64,000 nucleotides of DNA from Mycolicibacterium cosmeticum. Lineage in GTDB: Bacteria > Actinomycetota > Actinomycetes > Mycobacteriales > Mycobacteriaceae. Under the pieces are notes generated by a model that was not told the origin of the DNA, did not search any database, and saw nothing but the letters and a program-made list of their open reading frames with translations. Below are positions 8,452 to 17,275 of the stretch, in pieces (position 1 is the stretch's first letter; each line of letters begins with the position of its first letter). The position numbers were made by a program, and so were the translations under genes. Location of the stretch: NCBI GenBank assembly GCA_016197365.1, contig JACPVS010000021.1, forward strand, positions 1 through 64,000. The letters run 5' to 3'.

Positions 8452-9564
8452 CTATTCCTCGCCGAACCGGTCGACGAGGTGGGAATTCACGCCGTCGGCA
8501 TCCAGCGTCCGGGCGACCAGATAACCGGCGCCCATCCAGGCGCGCCGCGTCCAGTTGCCGAACGACACCCGGGTGCCAGGGGCGCCTGCGGCGGCGGGCA
8601 GCATCTTGACCCGTTCCAGGGCCTCCTTCACGCCCCGCGGGCTCAAGGGGTGCGCATCGGTGAAGGCTTGCAACAGTGTGTTGGCGACGTCGTGGTTCAC
8701 CACCGGGACGCAGTACTCGGGCCGCCGTCCGTACGCCTTCTGGTAGCGGTCCAGGAACCGTTGGCCCACCTGATTGGACTCGTCGTACTGGTCCACACCG
8801 GTCCAGCCCATGAAGGCGCTCCACATCACCGGATTGACCCACGCGTTCTGGAAGGCGGTGCTGGTGAATCGCGGTGGATCCCAGCCCAGTTCGGCCAGCA
8901 CGGCGTTGAGGAAGACGATGCCGAAGCCGAACCCGCAGTGCACGAGCGCGGTCGGCTTGGCCTCGTACACCGTGCGTACCGCCTCGTTGACGTTCTGTGC
9001 GGTCTGGGCGATCTGCGCCTCGGCGACGATCCGAATGTTCTTGCGGCGGCAGGCTGCCCGGAAACTCTTCAGGTAGGACTGGCCGACGAGGGATGCCTCG
9101 ATCAGCACGCCGACCTCGGTGTGGCCCGCCTTGGCGAGCAGGTCGGCCCAGAAGATGGGCTCGTCGGTCAGCGACCCCTGGGGAAAGGAGAACGTCCACT
9201 CCCCCAGCCAGTCATCGCTTCCCGTCACGCTCAGGGCCGGTACGCGGAACCGCTCCTCGATGGCCTCGCGGGTCGGTACCGCGTTGTCGGTGATGTGCGG
9301 ACCGAACACCGCGAGGCACCCCTCGTCGACCAACTCGCCGTAGGCGTCGATGACTTTCTTCACCGATCCCTTGGGCAGGCCTTCGACCTCGCGGTAGACC
9401 ATCTCGATGGGACGGTCGATCTGTCCGGCCGCCAGTGCTTCCTCGAAGACGAGGTGAAACGGCTGGAAGAAGTCGTCTTTCATCTCCTGCGGGTAGGCGT
9501 CGGGCAGACGGAAATCCATCAGGTAGCCGACCTTGATCGGTTCGGCGGTGCTCTCGTAACTCAT
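8452..9564 (-). CDS. LivK/AmiC-like periplasmic-binding-fold protein without a signal peptide
   Basis: A 370-residue protein of the type I periplasmic-binding fold used for branched-chain amino acids, urea and amides. Recognisable segments are IKVGYLMDF at the N-terminus, AVFGPHITDNA, AKAGHTEVGVLIEASLVG and GRRPEYCVPVVNHDVANTL. It has no signal peptide or lipobox, and no ABC permease or ATPase gene is near, so export and transport are doubtful. A cytosolic ligand-sensing or carrier role (as in AmiC) is the better guess. I chose the ATG at 9564, preceded by GAAGAGG; a start at 9591 would overlap the ATPase. Confidence 0.75.
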   Translation of the reverse strand: MSYESTAEPIKVGYLMDFRLPDAYPQEMKDDFFQPFHLVFEEALAAGQIDRPIEMVYREVEGLPKGSVKKVIDAYGELVDEGCLAVFGPHITDNAVPTREAIEERFRVPALSVTGSDDWLGEWTFSFPQGSLTDEPIFWADLLAKAGHTEVGVLIEASLVGQSYLKSFRAACRRKNIRIVAEAQIAQTAQNVNEAVRTVYEAKPTALVHCGFGFGIVFLNAVLAELGWDPPRFTSTAFQNAWVNPVMWSAFMGWTGVDQYDESNQVGQRFLDRYQKAYGRRPEYCVPVVNHDVANTLLQAFTDAHPLSPRGVKEALERVKMLPAAAGAPGTRVSFGNWTRRAWMGAGYLVARTLDADGVNSHLVDRFGEE

Positions 9565-9565
9565 T

Positions 9566-10399
9566 TCAGTCCTCTTCGCTGAGGTGGACATCGTCTTCCA
9601 GATAGACGTCGATCATTTCCATCAACCCGCGTGTCACGGACGGGTCATCGGTGAGCGGCCCGGCGATGGCGGCACGGGCAGCGGCGCGTGGGCGCAGCCC
9701 CTCGACCGTGAGGCGTGCGGTGGCGATCAGCACACGGGTAGAGGCCACCTCGCGAAGCCCGCCGCGCTCCAGACGCCGGATGGCCTGCCCGAGTCTGACC
9801 AGGGAGCCGGCGCGGCGGAAGTCCACACCGGCCTCTTCGACGAGGATCTTCTCCTCGATTTCGGGATTGGGATAGCCGAATTCGATGGCCACCATCCGCT
9901 GGCGGGTCGAATCCTTGAGGTCTTTGAGCACGCTCTGGTAGCCGGGGTTATAGGACACCACGAGGCAGAATCCCGGTGCCGCATCGAGGGTGATGCCGAG
10001 GCGGTCGATGGGCAGTTGGCGGCGATGGTCGGCCAGCGGGTGCAACACGACGGTGGTGTCCTGGCGGGCCTCCACCACCTCGTCGAGATAGCAGATGGCG
10101 CCGTCGCGGACCGCGCGGGTGAGCGGCCCGTCCACCCATTCGGTTTCGCCGCCGCGCAGCAGGAACCGGCCCACCAGGTCGGCGGTGGTGAGGTCGTCGT
10201 GACAGGACACGGTGATCAGCGGCCGGCCTAGGTCGTGCGCCATCGCTTCGACGAATCGTGTCTTGCCACATCCGGTGGGTCCTTTGAGGACCACCGGCAG
10301 GCCCTGCCGGTAGGAGGCTTTGAAGACCTGTTCCTCGTCGGCGACGGCGACGTAGTAGGGGCGTGCTGAGGGGGGTGGGCTCGGGTGAACCGGGTGCAT
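9566..10399 (-). CDS. CbbQ/NirQ/NorQ-family AAA+ ATPase (MoxR-like)
   Basis: A 277-residue AAA+ ATPase. Walker A GPTGCGKT is at about residues 40-47, Walker B YLDE near 104-107, and a CbbQ-type C-terminal domain follows. Relatives pair with a VWA protein (CbbO, NorD) to remodel or insert metal into enzymes such as Rubisco or nitric oxide reductase. The VWA partner is encoded immediately upstream, but neither known client is nearby, so P450s or the AveC-like protein are possible clients. The ATG at 10399 has GAGAGGAAG upstream and its own promoter/operator at 10428-10457. Confidence 0.9.
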   Translation of the reverse strand: MHPVHPSPPPSARPYYVAVADEEQVFKASYRQGLPVVLKGPTGCGKTRFVEAMAHDLGRPLITVSCHDDLTTADLVGRFLLRGGETEWVDGPLTRAVRDGAICYLDEVVEARQDTTVVLHPLADHRRQLPIDRLGITLDAAPGFCLVVSYNPGYQSVLKDLKDSTRQRMVAIEFGYPNPEIEEKILVEEAGVDFRRAGSLVRLGQAIRRLERGGLREVASTRVLIATARLTVEGLRPRAAARAAIAGPLTDDPSVTRGLMEMIDVYLEDDVHLSEED

Positions 10400-10427
10400 G
10401 ACTTCCTCTCTGGCAACCAGTGCCCCG

Positions 10428-10457
10428 ACTCTAGCGCGGAACAGATGTTTGGTTCAA
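10428..10457 (-). promoter_or_regulatory. Promoter with regulon operator upstream of the CbbQ-like gene
   Basis: On the reverse strand TTGAAC (10457-10452), an 18-base spacer and TAGAGT (10433-10428) form a SigA-like promoter about 30 bases from the ATG at 10399. The operator ACCAAACATCTGTT (10453-10440) covers the spacer. The same arrangement recurs at 12183-12211 and 27792-27820. Confidence 0.65.
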
Positions 10458-10471
10458 GGCCCGCGGGGAAG

Positions 10472-12151
10472 TCAGGACACGTGTCGCCGAAGATCGGCCG
10501 AACGCAACGCGGAACGGAACATTGGACCGACCACATCGGCAAGGTCCTCGGGCCGCGCGATCGACGCGTGCGCCGCCGTGCCGAACACACGGCGCAGATC
10601 ATCGGCGCCGGTGGCAGCGCCGACGGTCAGCGCCAGGCAGCCGGTTCCTGCCCGGCGTGCCTCGGCCAATGCGTGCCGGGCGTCGGCGGCGCCGTACGCG
10701 CGCTCGTAGCCATGGTCGTAGGCAAGGCCGTCGGACACCACCACCAGCAGTCGGCGGGCCGTCCCCGCCTCGGCGGCCATGACCGCGGCACCGTGCCGGA
10801 TGGCGGCGCCGAGCCGTGAATAGGCGCCCGGCACAAGCGATCCCAACCGTCGATCCATCTCGGCGCCCACGACCTCGCCGAATCGCAGCACCGGGACCAC
10901 CTGGACGGCGGTCCGGCCGTGGGACCGGAAGCCGTACAGCGCGATCCGGTCACCGAGGCTGTGCAACGCGACCGTGAGCGCATGAGCCGTTGTCACCTGG
11001 TGGTGGTGCACGGTGCGCCCGCCGGTGCCGGGTTCGGACGCCGACCCGGAGACGTCGAGCAGGACCAGCACGGACAGATCGCGACGCCGGTGCCTGCTCT
11101 CGAGATAGACGGCGGCGTCACCGGAGAATCCGGCCTGCACGTCGACCAGGCATTCGACCGCCGCGTCGATGTCGATGTCGTCGCCTTGGGTCTGACGGTG
11201 GCAGGTGTCCAGGCCGGTGCCCAACCTGGTCAGCGGTCGCCGCAGGGCATGGACATCGGGGCGGGCCAGTGCTTCTCCGTCACCCGTCGGCGGATCCACC
11301 TCGGTGACGGTGCACCATGCCGGCCGGTACCGCCGCCGGCCGGTGTCCCACTCGGGATAGGTCGACTCCCCGCCCTCGACCTCGCCCTCGCCGCCGGCGC
11401 CGTCGTCCGGCGTGGCGCCGGGGGTGTACGAGGTGACCGTCCCCGTGCCGGCGCGGCCGGAGCGACTTCGGCGGTTCGGCGAGTCGGCGCCTGGTTGGCC
11501 GTCACCGCCCGACTGCCGGGCCCCCTTCAGTAGTCGCTGCAGCAACTTGCCGATCGCGCCGCCGCCACCCATCGGGCTGGAGAATGGATCGGTGAGCGCG
11601 CCGGTCTCGTCCTCGCTGTCATCGTCGAACTCCGCCAGGTCCTCGTCGCGGTCGCCACGTGGGCGGTGGACGGCCGTGCTATCACGCAGTGCCGCAAGGA
11701 CTTCGCGGGCCCTAATGGCGCCGAATGCTGCGGGCGTCGCGGCGATCGCTTCCCGTGTACCGGCCAGGGCCAGCGAGGACTCGGGGGAATCGCTGCGCGC
11801 GGCCACGTCGGGGTCGAGCAGCGTCCGCACGCCGCGTGGCAGCAGATCCTCGTGACCAGCCAAGGCCCGGTGACCTTCGATGGCCAGATACCGCCGGGCC
11901 AGCGTCTCGCGTCTGCCGAGCTTGCGCATCACTGCAGGGGTGAGGCTGCCCGCGGACAGTAGGCAGGCCTGTACCGACAGTTGCTCCAGGAGCTCCCGCG
12001 GTGCCGCGGACTCGTCGAGGTACACGATCGTGCCATCCGACCATGCCGGGGCGCCGGGCGCCGCGGGCTGCACACCGATGGTGCGTCCGGCCAGCGCCGA
12101 GCCCAGTAATGCCAGCGCCTGCAGCCTGTTCCGCGACTCGTCGCCCGTCAA
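10472..12151 (-). CDS. VWA-domain protein, NorD/CbbO-like partner of the AAA+ ATPase
   Basis: About 559 residues. An N-terminal helical region is followed by an acidic, low-complexity linker (DEDLAEFDDDSEDE, then Gly/Ser-rich) and a C-terminal von Willebrand A domain whose MIDAS motif reads DVSGS. This is the layout of NorD/CbbO proteins, which act with MoxR-type ATPases. I place the start at a TTG (12151) preceded by GGAGG nine bases upstream. A GTG at 12220 would add 23 residues but would put the coding region across the promoter and operator at 12183-12211. The AAA+ gene follows after 72 bases. Confidence 0.8.
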   Translation of the reverse strand: MTGDESRNRLQALALLGSALAGRTIGVQPAAPGAPAWSDGTIVYLDESAAPRELLEQLSVQACLLSAGSLTPAVMRKLGRRETLARRYLAIEGHRALAGHEDLLPRGVRTLLDPDVAARSDSPESSLALAGTREAIAATPAAFGAIRAREVLAALRDSTAVHRPRGDRDEDLAEFDDDSEDETGALTDPFSSPMGGGGAIGKLLQRLLKGARQSGGDGQPGADSPNRRSRSGRAGTGTVTSYTPGATPDDGAGGEGEVEGGESTYPEWDTGRRRYRPAWCTVTEVDPPTGDGEALARPDVHALRRPLTRLGTGLDTCHRQTQGDDIDIDAAVECLVDVQAGFSGDAAVYLESRHRRRDLSVLVLLDVSGSASEPGTGGRTVHHHQVTTAHALTVALHSLGDRIALYGFRSHGRTAVQVVPVLRFGEVVGAEMDRRLGSLVPGAYSRLGAAIRHGAAVMAAEAGTARRLLVVVSDGLAYDHGYERAYGAADARHALAEARRAGTGCLALTVGAATGADDLRRVFGTAAHASIARPEDLADVVGPMFRSALRSADLRRHVS

Positions 12152-12182
12152 CCCGGCTCGCCTCCAGTTTGTTGACACCGTA

Positions 12183-12211
12183 TTGACCAAATATTCGTTC
12201 AACCGTAGAGT
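12183..12211 (+). promoter_or_regulatory. Promoter with regulon operator upstream of the acyl-CoA dehydrogenase pair
   Basis: TTGACC (12183-12188), a 17-base spacer and TAGAGT (12206-12211) face the GTG at 12253. The operator ACCAAATATTCGTT occupies 12186-12199, between the -35 and -10 boxes, so a bound repressor would exclude RNA polymerase. It lies between two divergent genes and could also affect the VWA gene. Confidence 0.7.
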
Positions 12212-12252
12212 CCCGGCCACAGGCAGTCAATCGTCCGAGCAGACGGAAGAGC

Positions 12253-13395
12253 GTGGATTTCTCCTACTCACCAGAAGCGGTCCGGTTCCGCGGCGAGTTC
12301 CGCGCGTGGCTCGACGCATTCCTCACCGACAAGGTCATCCGCAGCGGCGGACGGCAGGGTCGCGACGACGGCGCGTTCGAGGTGCTGCGGGACTGGAACG
12401 CCCAGATGGCCGACGCCGGGTGGGCCGCGGTGTCCTGGCCCGAGCAGTACGGCGGACGCGGCGCCACCGTACTCGAACAGTTGGTGTTCGCCGAGGAGAC
12501 CACCAGGGCCCGGGTACCGCTGCCGCTGAACATCATCGGGATCAACAACATCGCTCCGGCGATCATGCAGTACGGATCCGAGGCGCAGCGCCGCCGTCTG
12601 CTCCCCCGCATGTTGCGCGCCGACGACATCTGGTGCCAGGGCATGTCCGAACCGGAGGCCGGCTCGGATCTGGCTTCGCTGCGAACCCGCGCCGTGCGGG
12701 ACGGGGAGGACTACATAGTCAACGGCCAGAAGATCTGGACCTCGCTGGGGCATCGCGCCGACTGGTGTCAGCTGTACGTGCGCACGGATCGCGATGCGCC
12801 CAAACATCAAGGTATCTCGTGTTTCGTCGTGGACATGGCGCTGCCCGGTATCGAGGCGCGCCCGCTGGTGACGCTGAACGGGGACGCCGACTTCGCCGAG
12901 ATCTACTTCACCGATGTCCGCGTGCCGGCGGCGGCGCTGCTCGGTCCGCTGAATCAGGGTTGGCAGGTGGCCACCACCACCCTGTCCCATGAACGAGCCG
13001 GAGCCGCAAGACTCTACGCGGAGCTGCAGATGCGGCTGCATGATCTGGTGTCGGATCTGGCCGTGGCCGGGGCTCTGACCGACACATCGGTGCTCAAACG
13101 GTTGGGCGAGTTGGAACTCGAGATCGGCTTGTTGGAGACACTCTGTCAGCGATCGGTGTCCGAAACATTGCACGGTGGAACTGGATTCGGCACCGCGAGC
13201 CTGGCCAAGACGGTGTGGGCGCGCCTGGGCCAGGATCTGGCGGCTTTCGGCTACCAGATGCTCGGTGACGACGCGGCGGACGGACGCTGGGCGGACCATC
13301 GACTCAACGCCCGGGCGCTGAGCATCGCCGGGGGCACCACCCAGATCAACACCACCATCACCGCCCAGCGTGTGCTGGGGCTGCCACGACGATGA
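12253..13395 (+). CDS. Acyl-CoA dehydrogenase (FadE-type), first subunit of a pair
   Basis: A 380-residue FAD-dependent acyl-CoA dehydrogenase. It carries CQGMSEPEAGSDLAS (the family's substrate/flavin signature), the middle beta-domain segment KIWTSLGHRADWCQLYVRT and a C-terminal helical domain ending GGTTQINTTITAQRVLGLPRR. The GTG at 12253 has GGAAGAG upstream. The next acyl-CoA dehydrogenase gene overlaps it by four bases. Such pairs often form alpha2beta2 heterotetramers in mycobacteria that act on bulky (for example steroid side-chain) CoA esters. The substrate here is unknown. Confidence 0.92.
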   Translation: MDFSYSPEAVRFRGEFRAWLDAFLTDKVIRSGGRQGRDDGAFEVLRDWNAQMADAGWAAVSWPEQYGGRGATVLEQLVFAEETTRARVPLPLNIIGINNIAPAIMQYGSEAQRRRLLPRMLRADDIWCQGMSEPEAGSDLASLRTRAVRDGEDYIVNGQKIWTSLGHRADWCQLYVRTDRDAPKHQGISCFVVDMALPGIEARPLVTLNGDADFAEIYFTDVRVPAAALLGPLNQGWQVATTTLSHERAGAARLYAELQMRLHDLVSDLAVAGALTDTSVLKRLGELELEIGLLETLCQRSVSETLHGGTGFGTASLAKTVWARLGQDLAAFGYQMLGDDAADGRWADHRLNARALSIAGGTTQINTTITAQRVLGLPRR

Positions 13396-14498
13396 ACCTC
13401 GAATACAGCGACGAGCAGCTGGCGCTGCGCGACACGATTCGTCAATTCCTCACTGCGCGTGCGGGGCCAAGCCATGCCAGGGCGATGTTCGACGAGCCGT
13501 CGGGCACCACCGCTGCCCTCTGGCGCGGTCTCGCGAAACTGGGCGCCACCGGGTTGCTCGTCCCCGTCGCAGCCGGCGGTACCGGACTGATGATGGACGA
13601 AGCGGGGGTCGTCGCCGAGGAACTGGGCGCGGCGGCAGACCCCGGGCCGTGGATCTCCACGTCGGTCCTCGCGCCGCGGGCGCTGCTGCGCTTCGGCGCC
13701 GAGGACGGCGCAATGCTCGGGGGCATTGCCGACGGTTCGGTCCGGGTTGCGGTGGGGCCGCTGAGCGCCGACTCGGTGGTGGCCACGGGGCACGGTGAAT
13801 CCGTCACCCTGCGTGCGGCACCGGCGGTGGTCGCCGACGTCGAGGCCGCCGATGTGCTGCTGGTGCCGGCCCGCTACGACGAGCGCTGGGCACTGTTCGC
13901 GGTGTCCACCGAGGATCTGCCGACCAGCCCGGCAACCGGCATCGATCCCACCCGCAAGAGCGCCCGCGTCCATCTCGAGGACTTTCCGGCGCGGCTGCTG
14001 GCGGTCGCCGATGCCGGTGCGGCGGCGGCCTTGCGCGACGACGCCCTCGCCATCACCGCAGCCGAGGCGCTCGGGGCGGCACAGCGACTGCTCGACCTCA
14101 CCGTCGCCCACGCCAAGGACCGCAGGCAGTTCGGACAACCCATCGGCAGCTTTCAGGCCGTGCAGCAGCTGTGCGTCGCCATGTTCGAGACGGTGGAACT
14201 GTTCCGTGGCGGGGTGTTGCGAGCCCTGTGGACCGCAGACCATTCCGCGCCTGCGGTCCATCATCTCGCCGCCGCGCGGTTGAAGGGCTTCGCGACGCGG
14301 TTGGCGAGCGTCGGAGACAATGCCGTTCAGGTGCTGGGTGGGATCGGCTACACCTGGGAGCACGACGCCCATCTGTACCTGCGCCGCCTCCTGGCGTTCA
14401 GCGGGTATCTCGGCCGTAGCGACACCTACTTGACTGATCTCGGGGCGTCGCTCCTTGCGGAAACACTGCGCACCTCAACGGAAACGGCGTCGGCATGA
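13392..14498 (+). CDS. Acyl-CoA dehydrogenase (FadE-type), second subunit of a pair
   Basis: A 368-residue acyl-CoA dehydrogenase-like protein. It is more divergent than its partner in the middle domain, but the C-terminal domain is clear (AHAKDRRQFGQPIGSFQAVQ and QVLGGIGYTWEHDAHLYLRR). The ATGA overlap with the first subunit and the ATGA overlap with the following SDR indicate one transcript. In heteromeric FadE enzymes one chain usually supplies the catalytic base and the other completes the FAD site. By its position this is probably the second chain. Confidence 0.9.
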   Translation: MNLEYSDEQLALRDTIRQFLTARAGPSHARAMFDEPSGTTAALWRGLAKLGATGLLVPVAAGGTGLMMDEAGVVAEELGAAADPGPWISTSVLAPRALLRFGAEDGAMLGGIADGSVRVAVGPLSADSVVATGHGESVTLRAAPAVVADVEAADVLLVPARYDERWALFAVSTEDLPTSPATGIDPTRKSARVHLEDFPARLLAVADAGAAAALRDDALAITAAEALGAAQRLLDLTVAHAKDRRQFGQPIGSFQAVQQLCVAMFETVELFRGGVLRALWTADHSAPAVHHLAAARLKGFATRLASVGDNAVQVLGGIGYTWEHDAHLYLRRLLAFSGYLGRSDTYLTDLGASLLAETLRTSTETASA

Positions 14499-15427
14499 TC
14501 GAATTCGAAGGACAGGTGGCGATCGTCACCGGTGCCGGTCGCGGACTCGGCCGGCTCTACGCGCTGGACCTTGCGCGCCGGGGAGCCTCCGTCGTGGTGA
14601 ACGATCTGGGTGGGTCCATGCACGGCGAGGGTTCTGACCGCGACGTCGCCGATGAGGTCGTTGCCGAGATCCGGGCCGGCGGCGGCACGGCTGTCGCCTC
14701 CTACGACTCGGTTGCCACGGCCGCCGGTGGCGCGGCCGTGGTCGATGCCGCCCTGGACACGTACGGGCGGGTGGATGCCGTGATCAGCAACGCCGGCATC
14801 TTCAGCAGTGTGGCCTTCGACGAACTCACCGAGTCCGACTGGCGCACCATGTTGCAGGTCCACCTCGACGGCGGCTTCTACCTGGCCCAGCCCGCCTACC
14901 GGGCGATGAAGCGTCAAGGTTATGGCCGATTCGTCTTCATCTCCTCGTCGGCGGGGATGTTCGGCCAACCCTGGGAAGCCCATTACGCCGCCGCCAAGAC
15001 AGGATTGGTCGGGCTGACCAACGTGATAGCGATCGAAGGCGCAGAACACGGCATCAAAGCCAATTCGGTGCTGCCGTTCGGGTTCTCGCGGATGGTCACC
15101 GAGACCCTTGGCGATCCCGAGGCTTTGGCGGAAACGGGCTTCCTGAAACTGATCGCCCCGGAACTGGTGGTACCGATCGTGGTGTATCTGGCCAGCCGGG
15201 AATGTCAGTTGACGCACCAGAATTACTCGGCGGGCGCCGGGCACTTCGCCCGGGTGTTCACGGGTCTCGCGGAGGGCTGGAGTGCGCAACCAGGCACCGT
15301 GCCGACGGCCGAGGAACTTGCCGAGCACATCGCCGAGGTAAGCGCCACCGACCCGTATACGGTGCCGGGCTCGATCTTCGACGAGGTGTTCGCCATGTGT
15401 CACCGGTTGGGCGTGAGCGCCCTGTGA
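14495..15427 (+). CDS. SDR-family 3-hydroxyacyl-CoA dehydrogenase-like protein (MFE2-type)
   Basis: A 310-residue SDR. TGAGRGLGR lies at about residues 12-20 and is followed by VVVNDLGG, a hallmark of the hydroxyacyl-CoA dehydrogenase unit of multifunctional enzyme 2. SNAG (where NNAG is usual) and HYAAAKTGL complete the active-site pattern. It overlaps the second acyl-CoA dehydrogenase by four bases. The set fits a partial beta-oxidation: dehydrogenation by the FadE pair, then oxidation of a 3-hydroxyacyl-CoA. No hydratase or thiolase is present in the window. Confidence 0.9.
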   Translation: MIEFEGQVAIVTGAGRGLGRLYALDLARRGASVVVNDLGGSMHGEGSDRDVADEVVAEIRAGGGTAVASYDSVATAAGGAAVVDAALDTYGRVDAVISNAGIFSSVAFDELTESDWRTMLQVHLDGGFYLAQPAYRAMKRQGYGRFVFISSSAGMFGQPWEAHYAAAKTGLVGLTNVIAIEGAEHGIKANSVLPFGFSRMVTETLGDPEALAETGFLKLIAPELVVPIVVYLASRECQLTHQNYSAGAGHFARVFTGLAEGWSAQPGTVPTAEELAEHIAEVSATDPYTVPGSIFDEVFAMCHRLGVSAL

Positions 15428-15463
15428 GGCCACCGGGCGGAGCAATCAGCCGCTCGGAACGGC

Positions 15464-15485
15464 AAAGGTCGTAGACTCGACCTTT
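15464..15485. promoter_or_regulatory. Perfect dyad upstream of the tandem-TetR gene
   Basis: AAAGGTCG (15464-15471), six bases, CGACCTTT (15478-15485). It lies 43 bases upstream of the TTG start and 37 bases after the SDR stop. It could be an autoregulatory operator or a weak terminator for the preceding operon. It does not match the ten-site regulon motif. Confidence 0.5.
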
Positions 15486-15527
15486 CAGAGGTGTCGAACT
15501 TCGCGAACCGGAAGGGAGTGCGCGGCA

Positions 15528-16793
15528 TTGAACCCGTCGATCCCGGCAGACTCCCCCATCGACACACGCCGCACCGAGATCCTTCGGACCGCCAACGATG
15601 TGATCGCGGCATCCGGTCTGCGCGCATCCCTGCAACAGATCGCCGATGCCGCCGGAATTCTGGCGGGCAGCCTGTATCACCATTTCGAATCCAAGGAAGC
15701 CATCCTCGCGGAGCTGACCCGGCGGTACCACGCCGACCTGGACCGGATCGGTGAGCGCGCGCTCAGCGGATTGGACGAGCCGGATCCGCGGCCCATCGAG
15801 GACCAGGTCATCGATCTCGGCCGCGCCATCGCGGGCTGTGCCGTCGCGCACCGGGCGGCACTGCAGATGTCGTTCTACGAAGGTCCGAGCGCGGACCCCG
15901 AACTCGCGGCGCTCACGCGTCGCAGGCCAGAGGGCATTCTGTCGGCGATGCTGCAGATGCTGCGCGCCGGTCGATGGAGCGGATTCATCAGACCCGAGAT
16001 CGACCTGCCCACGCTGGCCGACCGGATCTGTCAGAGCATGTTGCACGTCGGTCTGGATATGATTCGGCACAAGGCGTCCAGCGACGACGTGGCAACCCTG
16101 CTGTGCCGGATTCACCTGCACGGGTTGGCGGCTCAGGAGCCCGCCGACGCTGACCTGGACCGGTCCGCGGCGTTCGCGGCGGCCGACGAGGTGGTCAAGA
16201 GCTGGTCGGCGGGTGACGAGTCGGGTATCGACAGCAAGGCCGCCCATGTGCGTGCCGTCGCACGAAGCGAATTCGGCAGACGCGGCTATGAGATGACCAC
16301 GATCCGCGACATCGCCGCGGCGGCCGGAATGGGCACCGGGACGGTGTACCGCATCATCGGTTCGAAGGACGAACTGCTGATGTCGATCATGATGGACTTC
16401 GGCCAGAAGGTCGGTGACGGCTGGACCGAGGTGTTGCGGTCGGATTCCGGGACATTGGCCAAGCTCGACGCGCTGAGCTGGCTCAACATCAATGCGCTGG
16501 ACCAGTTTCCCGACGAGTTCCGCATCCAGCTCGCGTGGATGCGCCAGTCCCCGCCCGATATCGCCGACCCGGGTTGGGTTTTCACCACCCGTGTGCGCCA
16601 GACGAAATCGATGTTGTCCGCCGGTATCCGATCCGGGGAGATCAGGATCGAGAGCCCGAACGCGGAGATGCTGGCGCGGTGTGTGATCGGCGTGCAGTGG
16701 ATTCCGGAGAACATCCTGGCCGAACTCGGCACCGACCGGGCGCTGGCCCACTCGCGGGACACGGTGATCCGGGGCGTCGCGGTCCGCCGTTAG
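15528..16793 (+). CDS. Double-domain TetR-family regulator (two TetR units in one chain)
   Basis: 421 residues with two TetR-type helix-turn-helix domains. The first lies at about residues 14-60 (LQQIADAAGILAGSLYHHFESK) and the second around 240-295 (TTIRDIAAAAGMGTGTVYRI), each followed by a ligand/dimer-type helical region. Ordinary TetR repressors are near 200 residues and dimerise. This is a covalent two-unit version, and a clear paralogue of equal layout is at 29271-30569. The TTG start has GAAGGGAG upstream. Its stop overlaps the convergent secreted-protein gene by four bases. Its place beside the FadE and mce operons makes it a candidate regulator of the shared operator. Confidence 0.88.
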   Translation: MNPSIPADSPIDTRRTEILRTANDVIAASGLRASLQQIADAAGILAGSLYHHFESKEAILAELTRRYHADLDRIGERALSGLDEPDPRPIEDQVIDLGRAIAGCAVAHRAALQMSFYEGPSADPELAALTRRRPEGILSAMLQMLRAGRWSGFIRPEIDLPTLADRICQSMLHVGLDMIRHKASSDDVATLLCRIHLHGLAAQEPADADLDRSAAFAAADEVVKSWSAGDESGIDSKAAHVRAVARSEFGRRGYEMTTIRDIAAAAGMGTGTVYRIIGSKDELLMSIMMDFGQKVGDGWTEVLRSDSGTLAKLDALSWLNINALDQFPDEFRIQLAWMRQSPPDIADPGWVFTTRVRQTKSMLSAGIRSGEIRIESPNAEMLARCVIGVQWIPENILAELGTDRALAHSRDTVIRGVAVRR

Positions 16794-17275
16794 CCGATTC
16801 GGTTCAGGCGCAACGGCATGCGAACCACCAGCGACCTGTTGATCCCGCACGCTCCACTGGGGCCGGTCGTCTCATCCCAGCCACCGAGCGATACCGCATC
16901 GTAGTCGTCGGCCCGCGCCGGCCAGAAGCTGAAGGACTGCCGGCCGGGCGCGGTGCTGCCGTCGGCGCAGCGCTCCCAGTCCGGGACGGTGCGGACGGCC
17001 CGCCACCGGCCACTGAGGTACACCAGCGGTGCGGTCCACCCCTGATCGCTGACGACCTGTCCGGTGCAATCCTGGAAGGTGGTGCAGATCGAGGTGATGG
17101 TCCAGGTACTGGTGGTCGTCGCCTCGTCGTGGAACGAGTCGTTGGTCTTGGCCCAGGTCCCGTCGGAGACCGCCGTGAAGGTGCCGTTGAGCGCGATCCC
17201 ATCGACCGTCGCGGAGGCGGGCGGCGCACTCGCGGTCAGCAGGACGGCGGCGAACATGAGGTGGATGACTTTCAT
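16790..17275 (-). CDS. Small secreted protein at the end of the mce operon
   Basis: 161 residues with a clear signal peptide (MKVIHLMFAAVLLTASAPPASA, cleavage probably after the ASA near residue 22). The mature domain is rich in Thr, Ser and Trp, with cysteines in pairs (SICTTFQDC and a later pair in DWERCADG and GACGIN) that could form disulfides. Similar secreted proteins are common in mycobacteria and have no defined function. Its ATG shares one base with the MceF stop, so it is co-translated with the mce operon and may work with the Mce complex outside the membrane. Confidence 0.8.
   Translation of the reverse strand: MKVIHLMFAAVLLTASAPPASATVDGIALNGTFTAVSDGTWAKTNDSFHDEATTTSTWTITSICTTFQDCTGQVVSDQGWTAPLVYLSGRWRAVRTVPDWERCADGSTAPGRQSFSFWPARADDYDAVSLGGWDETTGPSGACGINRSLVVRMPLRLNRIG

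Noticed and set aside
12152..12220. A longer start (GTG at 12220) for the VWA protein
   Set aside because: It would place the coding region over the promoter and operator at 12183-12211 and has no ribosome binding site; the TTG at 12151 has GGAGG at good distance.
15464..15485. The dyad before the first tandem-TetR gene as an eleventh copy of the regulon motif
   Set aside because: Its half-site AAAGGTCG is unrelated to ACCWAA; it is reported separately as a local dyad.
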